Shown here one piece after another: positions 1-14,900 of a DNA stretch of 64,000 bases (its first letter is position 1; each line of letters opens with the position of its first letter). Source of the DNA: Puffinus mauretanicus. Taxonomy: Eukaryota; Chordata; Aves; Procellariiformes; Procellariidae. Location of the stretch: assembly GCA_023333565.1 (NCBI GenBank), contig JAJKFH010000425.1, positions 992,001 to 1,056,000 of the forward strand, given 5' to 3'. Under the pieces are notes generated by a model. The model was given only the letters and a program-made list of their open reading frames with translations. It was not told the DNA's origin and did no database searches. Made by a program: the position numbers and the translations under genes.

Positions 1-3000
1 ATTTGCTGATCTGGGCACATTTGGAATATTAATGCCTATTTTCTTTCCACGTACATGAAACGAGTGACCTTTTTTCCTGCCTGTTTCTTTAATATTGTTT
101 GTTTCAAAAGAATGAGCTTAGCTTTCTCGATATTATTATATTTTGAATACTACCCGCCTTTATAACATTTTTTCCTCATATGCTGTCATTTTCACTTGTA
201 AAAAGTCTCAAACAATATTTCACTGTTTTCCAATTTCAGTAGCACAGTAAAACTTCAGTCAATCTGTTTGCATGAATTATTCCTTACCAAGGGAACAGAA
301 AATCAGTCACTTACTAACTCCTGAAATCACTCAGGTTATGTAATACAATTTTATTTTAACTAAGAGACGTGGAATGTTTCAAGACACAGATGCCCTAACA
401 AAAATGTCTCTAAACTTTTGCAAGGTTTTGTAATTTCCCCAGTGGTCATTACAGTAACCTTGTTTGACTTTAGGTAATGCACTTCAAATCAGGTTTCAAT
501 TTCTCTGCCAGTGCAATGGCAATAACAATGCCTCCCTTCCCTTGTAAAGCATTCTAGGAGCAACATGTTAAAAGTCAGTCAAGAAACAATAATCAACAGC
601 AATAAATTATTATCAAAAGTAATAGCTGTCCTCCACACAAATTGATGTAAAAACTCAAAATACGATTAATTTTTTTCACTGCTAAAATAATTTTCCAGAA
701 GTCTTAATTTGGGCATTTCAAAATGTTTTGTTGCAGTTTGGCAAGAAGTTTTCTCCCCCAGAACTGCTATAGCACCTGTTAGGAATTGTTATTCAGGTAT
801 CTTGGCTATTTAATGATGTCCCTCTCAGGACAGTTTTATTGGCCAGGACTACATTTCCCTGGACAATATGTTCATAATTCATCACAACAATTCAACCTAG
901 AGATTCTCAGGTATATCTGTAGTGAAATGCCTCCAGTTCATCAGCAAGAGCCAACAACAAACAGTCCCTTCATCTCCTCTGCCAAAACTGCATGAGGTCT
1001 ACCAGTCAATATTGCTCAATAAGACACAGCCTGAAATGAAGAATTCTATTCATTATTTCCTCCAACGTAAACTGAAAAACTCAGTTAGGAAATTGTATTT
1101 TTATAACCCTGCCCTCACTTCCTTTGGCACTTTTGATTCTAAGTCAATAAAAGGTCTACCAGAAGTCCACAACAAAAATTGTTATCAGAATTCCCTGACC
1201 CAATTCCCAATTTACTAGCTCAGAGTACTTTTAAAATGTTACATACTTTGGGAGGACTAAGTGGAGGAATATCTTGTTTGTGATCCCTGGTATCTTAATT
1301 GTAAGTGAAGAATTAGCTGCCTATTACTGTCGTGTTTTGCCCAGAATGGCACAAGTTTGGCTTCTACAGAGCTTTCCTACAGAAAGTCTCCTTGTTTCCT
1401 TAAGTGATGCTCAGACAGGACTTTGTGTATCTAAAATGACATAGCTAAAATGAAACTGAAAAAAAAAAATCTTTTTTATTATTACTATGTTAGTAATCCA
1501 TTCTGAAGAACATGAAATTCTCTTTAGCACCATCACTTCAGAGAGATTGTGAACTGAGCATGCTACAAAGGATTACTTATTTTTTCTTGTGTTCAAGTGG
1601 TATCTCTTATACGACAAGAACTGCATCCTGATAAAATCCACAGAACTAAATTCAAATAAATGATTATGGAAACAAAGACTTTCTATTTAGATTGGCCAAA
1701 ATTCATAAGCATTGAAGCGGTTTGAAACATAACCAGGCATTAATTAAAAAAAAAACCTGTAGCAGTGAGTCAATTAAAATAAAAGATCAATACAATTTGA
1801 AAGTTAAATATGTATATAAGTGTGATTGCATGGCTGTATTACATGTAATTGTTATTAATAAGTTAGATCTTTTATAATAAATGCCATATGTAGTTGATTA
1901 CAAACATAAATCATTAAACTTGGAATGATAATATTAGATTGACAATTCCATTAACCTCAGCAGGTCTCTCACTCTGCATGGGTGCACGGTCTACTCAGGG
2001 GCAAAGGTATATACAGTATTCTGTTATCTCCCATAATATCAATTGGAGGAAAACTAGAAACTATTAAAAAAACCAAAACAGTCGTCTTGTACACAGAAGA
2101 GAAATATTTAAGGAGAAGAATGGCTCTGTATTCATTAGGCATAAAAACAGATTTCAGATAAGGATTTTTGAACATTGTCAAATGATCACATAACTGTGTC
2201 TAGACCAGCATTAAAGTCCCACATTTGCTCAGAAAGAATGGGTAGAAAGACCAGGGTGAATTTCAGTACTCTTTTAGTTTCAGTTTAAAGGTGTTTAGAA
2301 AATACTTCATGTTATGACCAATGAAGATCAAAGGTATCAAAGTGTTTTAATACAGTAGGCCCTTTTTTCTCCCCCGGAGAGACTAACATTCACTTCTGAT
2401 TTATGATACACCTTAAATTAGTTTGGTAGTAATCTCCATTTATTCCCTTGTCTATATATGTCCGGATCCCAAAACCACTAAGTAATTTTGTGTGATTGGC
2501 AAGCTTTGCTCAGGAGAAACTTTGAACAGGGAAAGTGCATTGCAGGTCACTACTGACCTGAACTAGCAGAACTTAATAGAGAAAGCTCATAGTGTTTGCC
2601 TGTACTTAGCATGAGTCTAAACAGAAAAACTAGTGACCGACCAGAAGCCCCTGAATTCACTGTAGAACTTATTGACCATAACTCACTGTATTTTCCCTAT
2701 TTTTAAAGTCTCTTGGCATCCCAGTAGGTTTCAGTAAACTCATGCTAACATAATAAAAGCAAATTGCTTTGACACATTAATAAAAGCAACATACTTCTGC
2801 TCTCTTTTAAGTTTTGTTACTTTTGATACTGGCATAAAGTGTATTCTGCTATTCATAAAACAAATACAGATGATGTCACCTGGTGTTGTACTGAGATTGT
2901 TTTGTTACTTTTATTCTTGATTGTACCTATTGTACCTTTATTTTATCTGTAGTCTTCCAAGGTCTATTTCATTTTCCAGTACTGGGAAATTATGCTTTGT

Positions 3001-6000
3001 GGTTTTGTGAGTTTTCTCTTGCAGGCTTATGGCAGAAATAGCTTAGGAGAGCAGAGTTTTCTATCTACCTTGCCTGATAACTGAGACATTTTGGAGTAGT
3101 TTCTCTTGACTTAAATTTTCAAGTTCAACTAAGTTTAAATATTAACTATTCACTAGTTGGTAAAGTTCAATCAGTCTTTGTGGACAGCATTTCCTATTAA
3201 CTGAACAACCCCAGCAAAAATCAGGAACTCACTCATGATACTAAAGAATTTGGTCTGGTTCTAGAGTTGTGTATGTCTTGTCCATCTTTCAGAAAAGATT
3301 TTTCTATTTTAAGTGTCTGCCAGTGTAAAAGATGCTAACCTCCACTTGACTGGCAAAGCTTTTCTGTCCTTCAAGTGGATCTGTTAATCTTATTACACAG
3401 GTGAAGGAGCCATTGCCAGACAAGCAGGGGTTTCAGAAAATCTGTATTTCAGCACAGCAGACTGACCAGTGTGTTCAAAGCAGCTGCTGAGCATGGAGCC
3501 ATCCTCGTCACACAGTGCCGCCGATAAGCATGCAACTCTGCACAGTTTGAATGTCTTTCTCTTAATTGTATGGCTATAATCAGCCCTTGCCCTTGAGTAT
3601 GTTTTGTCTACATAAAACACTGCCTTCTCTCCATAAAGAGTATTACAAAACATATTAAGCTTGTCTTGCAGTCAATTTACAACAGAGAAAACATTTTCTG
3701 TTGGAAAGGGCAGATGCAGCAGCTAATTTATGCAAAATCATTGCCTGGTTTTGGATATAGGGAATATGGCTCTGTCAAGATTCTTCTTTTAGGACTAAAA
3801 ACATCATGTCAGAAAAATTTGGTTTGGTCACTAGTTTGGGCTTTGTCACAAACAGGCAGTATAGTAAGAGGTGTAATAATGAAACAAACACTTGTTTCAC
3901 TTTCTTCACTTGGAATTGAGGTTATTATAAAAGGATTGTACAGGATAAAGGTTTCAGTGAATACTGAATGTGAGAAATCTGAATTTGTATGTGAGAAAAC
4001 CTCCTTTTTTTTTTCTTTTTTTTTTCTTTTTCTTTTTTTTTTAATTCCTGAACAGTCAAAAAATTTCTAAAACACCACACTGTCTCAGTAATAGCAAGAA
4101 GCTTTTCAGAGACCTGATTTATTTTTAGGTAGCAAAAACGTACTATCCTTTCTTCTAGGGAGAGACTGATTATCTTAAATCTCATTATTTTCAAAATTCT
4201 ACCTGTAAGTACCACTGCTATTTCATCTTTTCTTCTTCAGAGAAAAGCAACAACAAGAATATGATGTCTACAAAGTAACAGATAAGGCTGCATCCTTGTG
4301 AACCATAAAAATAAGTAAACAATTTAAAAAATATGTTTCGATACTGACAAAGCAGATAGATATTTAGTGTGATACTTAACCCCTGCTGCTCCAGTATCGT
4401 GACACATGCATGTCTTTTTAAAAACATATTTACAGCTGGCCTAAGCTTGCCTACAGAAAGAGCTTGGTCTGCCGGCACCAGTAATAATAAACACAGTTTA
4501 TTTGGGGGGACAGCTGTTGAAATGCCCGTGTTGCCACTGGCATGCACTATGTGTAGTGAAAAAGCAACACGAGCAAGCAGAAGCAGATCTGAAGGAAACC
4601 AGACCCACACAGTGTGGTGACACAAACGGAGAAACACTTAGTTCATCTGGATGGAGAAATAGCATACAGCAGAAACTGCCAAGAGGCTAAACACAGAAAA
4701 AGTTTTATGTAATTCCAGCAATGATAGTCTATGACAAAATATCTACAGAACTTCCCCAAGTAACATTTTCCCCTCCCTATCCATAAAATTTGTGGAGCGC
4801 ATACTGACAATTTTGTTAAGTCTCAGAGAGAATCTGAACTATTAGAGCACCTACCATTCACCTAAGAAAGGGACTCTCATAACCCCATCTTTGCCTCTTT
4901 ATGACCAAAGATAGGCACAAAAAGCAGCTTTGCCTATGCAAAATGTATGTATATACCTGTCAACCATGTAAATGGATATATTTCTCAGGTAAGATATGTA
5001 CTCATCAGTAACAGAGTTTCACTGTGAGAATTTCACAGATTTTACGGGTGCCATTGAAATGCTCTGTCTGATGATTAACTGCAGTATTTCTAAGAGGTTT
5101 GAACTCTTAGGCAGGATATGTATGAATAGCAAAAGTTAAAGTCAAAGGTAAGCATTTTTAAAAACACAACCCCCTTTGTTTTCCAGTTTGTTTCTATTTC
5201 TTTCAATCTTGAAGTGTTTCATATTAAATTTCCCACACATTATATGGGTCTTGACATTTGCATGGTTTTCCTGGCAAGACTAGATCCTGAGATTTGCAAA
5301 CTTCAAATATTTCCTTAGAAATAAGTAAGAAAATAGCAAATAAAAATAAGAATCTAAAGTATCATACAAAGAAAAGTTAGACAAGTTGCACCAGACTACA
5401 ATATCTGAAAGTCACAGTCTTTGTGGTACACAGAGACTCTCATATCTTTTGGTAATTACCAGGAGTTTCCTATATGAATGACAATAAATATGTGAATGCA
5501 TGCAATAAGACATAAGAGATTATATCAAAAATGTGGTATTTTTTAATCTGGTACTCAACATGAAGCAATTGTAAAACTATAACAAACCTGGTACAACATA
5601 CTGCTGTGAGATGAAATAGTGTAATGATGGAGGAAGAATAGACAAATGACTTTGAATATTGTTGTGAGATATGACAACAATTATTAGGCCATTCCTTAGA
5701 TACTTCTTTTGTTACGTATCTAACTTGGTTTTAAATTTCTGGAAAATTTAGATATACATCTTTCTTATATACTGGGACAAAAACAAGCAAGTTTGTATCT
5801 GTATTAAAGCTGTCTTCAGATGCTGCATTTTTTATAACACCTTGCCCAATAAGACCTTTATATTTGAGTATAGCAATGCAATACAAATACATAAGTAAAC
5901 CAATGTAAAAATACTTATATGAATATATGCTAGTCAGGATTGCTGCTGTTCAAAAGAGAAAATCTAGTACTTTGCAAGGAAATTCTATCCTTGCTAACTG

Positions 6001-8367
6001 ATTAACCTTTTGGTTCCATTTCCTCTCTTCTCATTGATTGAATGATATTTTCTGGAGCATCTACAGCTTCATGCTATACAAAATGGAGAATTGTTAAGGT
6101 ACAGCTTCCTTTTTTTTTTTTTTTTTGGTTAATTGAAAAAAGAACTTCATGCCAGCATATATTACCAATCATGTTAAAAGAATTATATTTATGACTGCAA
6201 AATAGACATAAGTCAAAGAATAAAGACATGGAATAATGTTAATTAACATAATAACTCAAAATATTTTAGATGAAGTAAAACAGGACAAAGGTAAAGCTAT
6301 TTAAGAGGTAGTAGTATGGGTATAGCTTAACAGTCTGGAAAGTACACAGACACATAAGTGTTGAAAATGTGTCCCTTTTGATGTATCTTTATAATATAAT
6401 CAACTGCAATTCTCTTCTCAAGTCAGTTTAATCAGAAATGATTTTTCATAGTCTAAAGTCTAAAAGAAATCATCATACCAACTGCTGAGTTTTCTAAAGT
6501 GCAACTGGACAGCCTAAGGGGGGAAGAATAATGTGCTCCAGTGGAGCAAGTTCTAAAATATTCTATGGCAGATGGAGTTTTTTCTGGAATAACTAGATTA
6601 CAGATTACATTTTATTTTAAATGTGTGCTGTGTCGTTTTAATTTTTTTTTTATATATATTCATGGTTCTTCCTTGTAAAAAGGACACGGAAAAGATTTTA
6701 ATTTGATGTTAGAATGCACAACATCACATCACTTATTACAGGCAAAGAATGTAGTAATTTCTAGACTTAAGACTGACTTCTATTTTAAAACCCAATTTTC
6801 CATTCCATTCCATATATCTTTGCCAAAATATAACCTTGGGCTGAAAGCATCATTATTATTATAATTTCTACCATTATTATTATCAATATTATGAGAAAGG
6901 GAATTTCAAGAGAAGAGTTCTGCCATTTTTCAGAAGAAGATTGGGCAAATGTTGCTGAGATGTTTCAGTATCTGCACTCTATAGAGGCAAGAAGATCACC
7001 TTATTTCATTTCTACAAAAATCTTCCTAAAAATGATTTAATAGAAGTTTCCCTCTCTGTGCTAAATATAGCATGTATCATGAGGTGGCATAAAAAATATT
7101 GTTTTGTACATTTGCAGAGTTTTGGGGTGATCTTCTCTGTGACATTTCCTGGAATTTAAATACTTAAAAATGAAAACTTAACAGTCATTAAGTATACTGT
7201 CTTGCATGTAATTATGTAAAACAGTTTAAGGAAAAAAAAAGTAAATGATAGTCTAATATATTTATCTCATACACAGTTTTTGCATTCCTATTCTATGGGT
7301 GGGCTATTAACAGTCTTCAGTGACTTATGACCTGGATTTATTGAAATGCCCTTTATTTATTCATATTGCATACCACCCATCTTCACACCATTGTAAATGA
7401 GGTGTTAATAGAGTTGTGGGATCACCACTTCAGATAGCCTGTTCCCAAGGAAACGAGGCCAGAGGAGCTTATCCAGAGAATTATGACAGAAATGGCTGAA
7501 GCGCAGCCTGCCATCTGCTCGGCGGGGTTCCCGCAGGAAGGCGGCAGGGGAACTAAAGGCACTGTGGTGGCGGCGTTCGTGCTCAGGCCTTGGAGACGCA
7601 GAAACACCCGTACAGGGTGATTGAGACTAGTGAAACTGGTTAGTCTTGTAATATGGTACTGTCATTGCTAGTAACAGGCTGTAAGCTTTCTGCTGAGCTC
7701 GTGAGGCCTCAGGACTGATGCTTGTCAGGTATTCTCTGTCTGAGCTTTTCTGGACCTGCCTGCTGCTCTGACTGACTTGGTTCAGCTGTGACAGCAATTT
7801 CTTTAATCGACCAGGTGTCCACAGCTAATTTGTTTTACTTTTGTCTAGCTTTGTGTGGTATAAAACTCATAATTTTATACAGATATCAGTACTGAGAAAT
7901 TACCCTATGTAGAATGAGGTATTTACCACTCTAACACAATGTAATTTGAGAAAGGCAGGCCTGGCACAACAACAGAAGTCTTGAGAAGGGGAGACAGGCA
8001 ATGCGGTGTAGGGGAGCACAGGCACGGGCTGGTCAAAGATAAGGCACAGGCTTGCCATGGGAAACCTCACAGGTATAAAGCACTCACCAATCATCAGTTA
8101 AAGACATGCAGACCTGGTGGTGGACAAAACTGGTTTTAGAGGTAATAAAGAAAGCAAAGAAATGTTATCTGTTGTGCATAAAAGGCACCATATATAGCAA
8201 ACTCAGAAGTAATTTCCAAATGTAAGTCTTCAAACCAACAAAAAAAGAAAAATGTATAAAAGCGTGTTAGCAAAAATGTTAAGAAAAACCAAACCCAAAA
8301 AACCCACCCCTACATGGAACCTAACGTGATGACAAAAAAAACCATCAACATGAACATCATATTCCTT
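1..8367. other. AT-rich intergenic DNA, no gene recognised
   Basis: No open frame here resembles a known family, and no CR1 or LTR copy is visible. The content is AT-rich unique-looking sequence with short homopolymer runs, for example pyrimidine runs near 4,003-4,042 and a T run near 6,111-6,126. The one compositional outlier is a CpG-rich patch at about 7,480-7,620, listed separately. Distal regulatory elements could be present but cannot be called from one sequence. Confidence 0.6.
7480..7620. other. Short CpG-rich patch in AT-rich DNA
   Basis: About 140 bases are clearly GC- and CpG-rich (GCGC, CGGCGG, CCCGC, GGCGGC, GGCGGCG, TTCG, ACGC, CCCG), while flanking DNA is AT-rich and nearly CpG-free. 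A 42-codon open frame starts with ATG at 7,492 on the plus strand, and a 61-codon frame covers it on the minus strand. Neither resembles a known protein. It could be a small unmethylated regulatory island, a first exon or a fragment of a GC-rich retrocopy. Confidence 0.4.
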
Positions 8368-8741
8368 TGTCCTGGTTTTAGCTAGGATAGAGTTAATTTT
8401 CTTCCTCATAGCTGGTATAGTGCTGTGTTTTGGGTTTAGTATGAGAAGAACGTTGATAACACACTGATGTTTTAGTCATTGTTAAGTAGTGCTTTCGCTA
8501 GTTAAGGACTTTTCAGCTTCCCATGCTCTGCCAGGTGTACAAGAAGCTGGGAGGGAGCATAACCAGGACAGCTAACCCAAACTGGCCAACGAGGTATTCC
8601 ATACCATATGATGACATGCTCAGTATATAAACTTGGGGGAGTTGGCTGGGGAGCAGTGACTGCTGCTCAGGAACTGGCTGGGCATCAGTCAGCTGGTGTT
8701 GAGCAATTGCATTGTGCATAACTTATTTTGTATATTCTTTT

Positions 8742-8776
<35 letters not shown>

Positions 8777-8785
8777 TATTATGAC

Positions 8786-8818
<33 letters not shown>

Positions 8819-8969
8819 CCCTTCCTTTTCTGTCCTATCAAACTGTCTTTATCTCAACCCGCAGATTTTACTTTTTTTCCCCCCCGATTGTCACCCCCAT
8901 CCCACTGGGGGAGGGGAGTGAGCGAACAGCTGTATGGTGTTTAGCTGCCTGCTGGGTTAAACCATGACA
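8368..8969 (+). mobile_element. Solo LTR, subfamily A
   Basis: The element starts TGTCCTGGTTTTAGC, continues through the family core GATAGAGTTAATTTTCTTCC, and ends GGGTTAAACCATGACA, so it has TG...CA ends. Flanks are tcctt and tcctc, a 4-of-5 match that suggests a 5-bp target duplication. A TATA-like TATATAA lies at about 8,624-8,630, with a degraded CRE (TGATGACA) at 8,609-8,616. No internal retroviral sequence is attached, so this is a solo LTR left by LTR-LTR recombination. It shares its layout with the copies at 32,885, 45,102 and 59,502. Confidence 0.85.
8741..8818 (+). repeat. Compound (ATC)n/(ATT)n microsatellite inside the LTR
   Basis: About a dozen ATC triplets run into about a dozen ATT triplets, with a short ATGACT interruption. 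The tract sits just before the CCCTTCCTTTTCTGT segment of the LTR. Other copies carry shorter triplet tracts at the same relative position. In translation it gives artefactual runs of His, Ile or Tyr. Confidence 0.95.
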
Positions 8970-11900
8970 TCCTCCCACCAACGAACTCCAGATGCTCATG
9001 AATTGCTGTAACACCTCCCACCACCACCACCAGAGTGAAACCACCTGCCTTAGGACCTGTAAGAGCATGGGGAAGAGTGAGCATAACACCAGCAAAAGGG
9101 GAAGAATTTAGGTGTATGTATAACAAATTTAACTCCATTATTATTGTTTCTTTTTCTGTAACAAATAGATCTGGACTAATAACGATCAGACACTTAAGAT
9201 TTCAGTTATACTATTGGTTAACTTTTATATAAAATGTGCTGCTTCTTTGCCTGTGAGCAATATTTTGAGCACAGCACTAAAGACTCATTGATTGTGGTGA
9301 TAGATACATGAAAAACAGATTCCCCTCATTCAGAAGGCCAATAGCTGCTCCTCTAACTCTGAGTTATCTCTGCCTTTGGCTGACTGGAAGATATGTAGTT
9401 CTTTCCTCCCGAACTGTGATATGTAGGTTCTTGCTTTTCATATGTTTGTGAAAGGGAAAACATTGAACACAGGTCTATCTTGCTACTTCTAATAAACTAG
9501 CCACAAATGTGAGACATATAATTTAGGATGACAAGGAAATTAACTTCTTTTTCTTGTTTGCTGTTTCTTAGTTTGAGCACGAATCAAAAGTCAAATGGAG
9601 TCATTCAGGATAATGATGTTTCTCAGGGGCAAAATTCACTGCAGTTACTTAAAGACCAGGTAATTATGCTTGAAAAAGCATAGAATGAATTTCAACCCCC
9701 AGTTCAACAGCAAGTCCCAGAGCAACACTACAGCCCCTGTGCTATCACAACTTAAATCTATAGCCCAAGGAGCTATTATAGTCTCTTCCATGGCACTTAA
9801 GAAGTATTCCTTTTTCTTTTCCTTCCTGTGAAACTAGAAAATTGACATTCAACTTCCTCCCTTTTTCCTTATGGGACCAAGACTGGTTGTGAAGTAGCAT
9901 GATAAAATATGTACTACAACCAGTGTTCAAATCCAAATTTTCTAAATAAATACAACATATTGTAAGAGCAGGCATAATGTTCCAATAAAACAGAATCTGA
10001 AATGTTCTAGGTAGGATTTATTAAACAAAACCAGAAAGATAGAGAGTTGTTTTTTGAGCTAGGACTGGTTCACTTTTTCTAATAAAGCTCTGCCATAAAG
10101 GGCAATATTTTCACTAATGTTTTCTAACTCAGTTCCCAAGACCACTTCTCTTGACTGACTGACTATATTGGAACCCCAAATTCATCAGCCCTAGGTAGAA
10201 GGTAGTCTGAAACGGTCACCCTTCTCTTGAACTTTCGTCCACAATATTTTAGTCATAAATAACAACAATTAGTTGAATATGGAACAAAGTGATTACCTCT
10301 GAGATTTTTGTAAATGCCACTGATAGATAAATGTCTGGAAGTTTAAAAACACATGAAAGGGTATTAAGTGTGCTGAAAACTGTGAGAAAATATATGCCTT
10401 TATTGCATTATTGTGTCAATAACTTTACAGAACACAGTTTTTTAAGAGTCTGTCATGCAGGTCATCTAGAATAACTGCCCCTAAGTAAGTTATCAAAGAC
10501 TAATAATTATTTTCTCACCAGTGCCATATGTTACACTTCTAACTAGCCACAATGCAGCAGGCTGAGAATAGACAGTTATAAATATCCTGCAGAGTATCTC
10601 ATTCCACTGTTGTCTCTCTAAATGAAGGACAGAGCTCTTATAATTGGGGAATGTAACCTCTAGAAAAAGAGGCAAAACACGTTCCCTCAGGTAACTCCAA
10701 CCCCGTTATTCAATCACTGAAATGAGGTAATATAACTTTCAAAGCACCTTTGCACCTGGCAACCACAGCATCACTTTCTATCAGAAAACAGCAAGCTTTA
10801 AAATGTGCTGGTTTATATGTGAACAAATTAGCATGAAATGAAGCTTGTGGAAGAGATGTTACTAACTTGAAAGGTACGGTAATTTTTAATATAAACTTAT
10901 CACATCAGTTCCTTAACAGCAGACCTTCCAAGATGACACTGTTTTCCTATACAGATCACAGTAGAAAAATGCAACCTAATTCCTTTTTGCACAGAAAAAC
11001 TGTCACCTCTGAACTGGAAAAGCAGCCATATTGTACCACTGAAGTAAGGGTAAACCAAGGACAGAAATGTTTTGTTTTGACTAAAACAAACAAGAAGATA
11101 TCTGAAACAATGAGATAGCCATCTATACCTATGCCTTGATGTGGCCAGTGAAGGTCAGCTTTGTACATCCTTCTTGAGATTTAACTCAGATAGTGGTCTG
11201 AGATTAAAACTAGCTTGTCTCTGTTTGGATTTTACATGGAGATCATAATCTTGATTTAGCTTCCTTGAGCCAAAAACACCCCTGTTTTTGCAGTAAACAC
11301 TGTCTGAAGCAGTGTTTTTCATTTACATGAGATGACCTTGGATCTTCAATAGTCATAAAGAAAACTGGCACCCTGAATGTTCAATCTTTATCTGGTGGAC
11401 AAAGATCACATTAGATCACTCATATCTGAAACCAGAATGTGGTAGGAGAGTCATACCCCAAACCAGGAATCAGACTCAGTGTCAGATGATTGAAGACTGT
11501 AAATGTATAGGGAATGGCAGGGTTGTTTCCCTGATCATATATCCTTTTCTTGGCATGCACTACTGGTCATTGTTGGGAGACCTTTGGTATAAACCAGTAT
11601 AGCCATTCTGACTTTCTAACATTATGCTTTTAGGAAGAAGAAAATAAAAGAAGTTAGATGTAGCATTCATCTTACCTAAGCTCAGCCATTTGAAAGTCAG
11701 GCATTTGGCTTAAAGCTGGTTGTCTAGACTTCCTCTACAGTCAGTGGAAAGAGAGAATCAACTCCAGAAGAATCTATATACAGATATTTACGACAGATAG
11801 GACCAGAGTTGTGCAGGAGTGTCCCTTTCTCCCTCTCTTCATCCCTCTTTCTTCCCCCCATCTACAAAAATCTGATTTTTATCTGAATTTTAATCACTGA

Positions 11901-14900
11901 TTTCAGTGGAGGCTGTATTAGACCTAATTCACCAAAAAGTGTATGCGTGTGTCTTTTCCTGTTCTGGGAAGCACTTTTTCAATGTAAAAGCCACTATGTA
12001 AAGATTTGCATCATGTATGTTAGCACTTCGGTGACAGTGCTTTTTTGTTTGGTGGAGTGTTTGATCTTTTTTGACAAAACAAACTGAAAGCAAATGTTAG
12101 CTGGATAGAGCATCCCTGGAAAAGTAACGTACAGTGTAGTGTAACGATTTTGTACTTCAGAACTTCACACTCAATAAGGTAAGTCTAGTACTCCTACTAT
12201 TCCAAGAACTGCATGTCTATTTAGCATGATCATCAAATTAAAATTATTTATTTCTGACAGCTAAATTGAAAACAAATAAATGACAGTTTAATTTGTTACA
12301 CCTTTCTCCATTTGGCTGATACTCATGAGAGTCTGTCTCCACAGTCTGTCAGACAAGCTTGCCCAAGAAAGTGCCTGAGACACCAAAAAAAATTTGTAGA
12401 TCAGATAAAAACAAAACAGTCTTCCATCAGAATGCAGAAGAGCTCCTAAGAAAGAGTTTTCAAAGGCCTTTCCCGGTTGCTGTGAACTAAACATGAGGTT
12501 TATCACATAAACAGAATTTCAAAACAATTGGCAGCTATTAAGCAGATACCAGAGGGTTATTAAAATGGTAAGTAGATGGAGTTGAGCTAAGATGAAGGTG
12601 AGTCCAGACTTACAGAATTTGTACTTAGAATGATCTTGCTGAAGACTTCAGGGCAAGCAAGTACTTAGTGGGCTTAAGTTATTTAATAGGTTTAAATAGC
12701 CCAAACTGAAACATATGGGCTCCCCAACATGAAAGTCCCTAAGTGCTAAGTGCCCTGAAGTGTGAAGTATTTCTCAGATCTGACTCTACTCATCCACAGT
12801 GCTTTTCTAGGTAAAATGACTTTAACCTGAATTCAAGCTGTTTGCAGACGGCACATAGCATGTTTCAGGCCTCTAAGAAAGGACCTCCAGCGATCTCCTC
12901 TGTCTGACAGCACACACTTGATACATGAGGGCACTTAGAAGGAAAATGGGATATGTAGATGTGGCAGGCAAAGCACAAACTGGGACACCTGCACTGTATC
13001 TGCAGCCACTCAATTGCGTCTTAATGTCAGATTTACAGAGAATGGAAATCTAAGGATAAGGGTTACTCCAGGGCTGGACTCAGCAGCTGCCCACCAAGCA
13101 AGAAATACAGGCAGCCAGTAAAAATGGCTGCTTCTGAATTTCACTATAGTAGTTACCTTAGTGTCTTGATTGGTGCCAGGAAACTGTGGCTTTCTCTTTC
13201 ATCAGAGAACCCGAACACCTGTACTTATACAACATTTTGAAAGAAACAAGCTTCTCCAGATGTCCTTCTGTTGCAAATAGAGCTTTGCTCTAAGCCTGCC
13301 TTCCATTCCACTGCTGTGGCTTGCCTTCGGCTACCTATCTTGGAGCCTGCTCAAGGAAATGAGATATCCTTCAACTTTCACAACACAGTAGTTATTGAGA
13401 TTTTTTATAGGATTTGCCTTGTACCTAGAAACTTCCTGAACCTTTTTAATTTATGATTCATAATTTTTCTTAAGTCATTACCACTAGCCCTACCACTTCT
13501 TCAGCATCTGAAAATTGTAAATTAAATCTAAGATATTTTCTGTAAATTATGTGTCAATATAATTACTAGATAAAATTTGATGACCCATTCTATAAGTAGA
13601 GGTATTTTTAGAGGATCACTCTGATTTATTCTTGTTTTAAAATTTATGAGAAAGAAAACTATTACAATAAAATGCCATATGTACTGGCAGAAATCTCCCT
13701 ACACCTTTAACATGGCTGGAGCTTGTGCTAGAGCCCATTTCATATCTGATCTAATTCTAACTTAATTTGAACTGAATATTGCAGGTGAAACAACAGGAAT
13801 GCGACAACTTTCCAACACCATCTCTCGAGCACACACTTAAACAGGGCAAGGTCTGTAGGGAGAGACTTTCCCTGGTGCACTGTGTCTCCTCCCCCAAAGC
13901 AGAGCTTTGATTTTTTGAAGGGGTGTTCTAAGCAAGAATTTTAGACTTCCGGAACCTATGATTTTTCTGTGGGCATGTCTGATTTCTGCTCAGAGTTCCC
14001 AGCAGTTTGAACAGACTACAGTTTGACTGTGCAAGTAAAGGGGCTGTGCCTTCCACCTAAGCAAACTTTGATAGAGTACATCAGGAGACATTGCATGGGA
14101 GGGTTACAGTACGTGCAAACATGTGAAATAATATGGATCTGTTATCAAACAACACCTGAGAGAGGGGTGAATGGAGAAAACCCATGTCCTTATGAGTAAG
14201 AAGCTCATGGGTATAACAGCAGGCAGTTCTGCAACTTGTAGGACACTGTTGGGAGCTGTTAACAAGTGGCAGGCAAACACCCCAGCTGTCAGTCCTGATT
14301 CAGTTGCAGGACTTCAGAGAGTGGACACACTGCCCAAGGCCAGCTTTGATGGTGGTTCACATCTCAGTGCAAACCAAATAGATTAGTTCAAATGGCAGAT
14401 CAAATATGCAGGCTTGAAAATATTATTTTGTTACATATCAATGCAGAATTTTAAAATATTCACCTTTAGATATGAGGTTTCTCTTACGTTCAGTACGAAG
14501 AACATCTTCAGGAGAGAATTCCCTCTTGAATGAACACTTGTTGCAAAATTTAAACCAATGTAATTCAGTTCATGAACAGAAACTTATGGAAGTTTGTGCC
14601 CCACTGTATCTGTTAATATTCCTATTTATTCAATACATGTGGTACTTGATGATCAGTTAATACCATGGTAAATATAAAGTAAATATTAGTCTGCTTATGC
14701 ATGCAACGCATACATAGATTTTACTAACTTAATTTAGGTGGACGGCTTTAAATATAGAGTCTTGTAAGTTGACATCTGTCACACGTGAATGGCAGAATAA
14801 AATATAAAGAATGAAAACTTTAAGTGTGAAGTTTTGCAGTGCATTTCAAGGAAAGAAAACATCTAATGGAATAAAAAAGCCCCTCACACTTCAAGGGTGA

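Noticed and set aside
4218..4637. 139-codon minus-strand open frame
   Set aside because: Biased hydrophobic composition, no family resemblance, and other frames are open on the opposite strand.
8696..8944. Frames with long His, Tyr or Ile runs
   Set aside because: They are translations of the ATC/ATT microsatellite inside an LTR.
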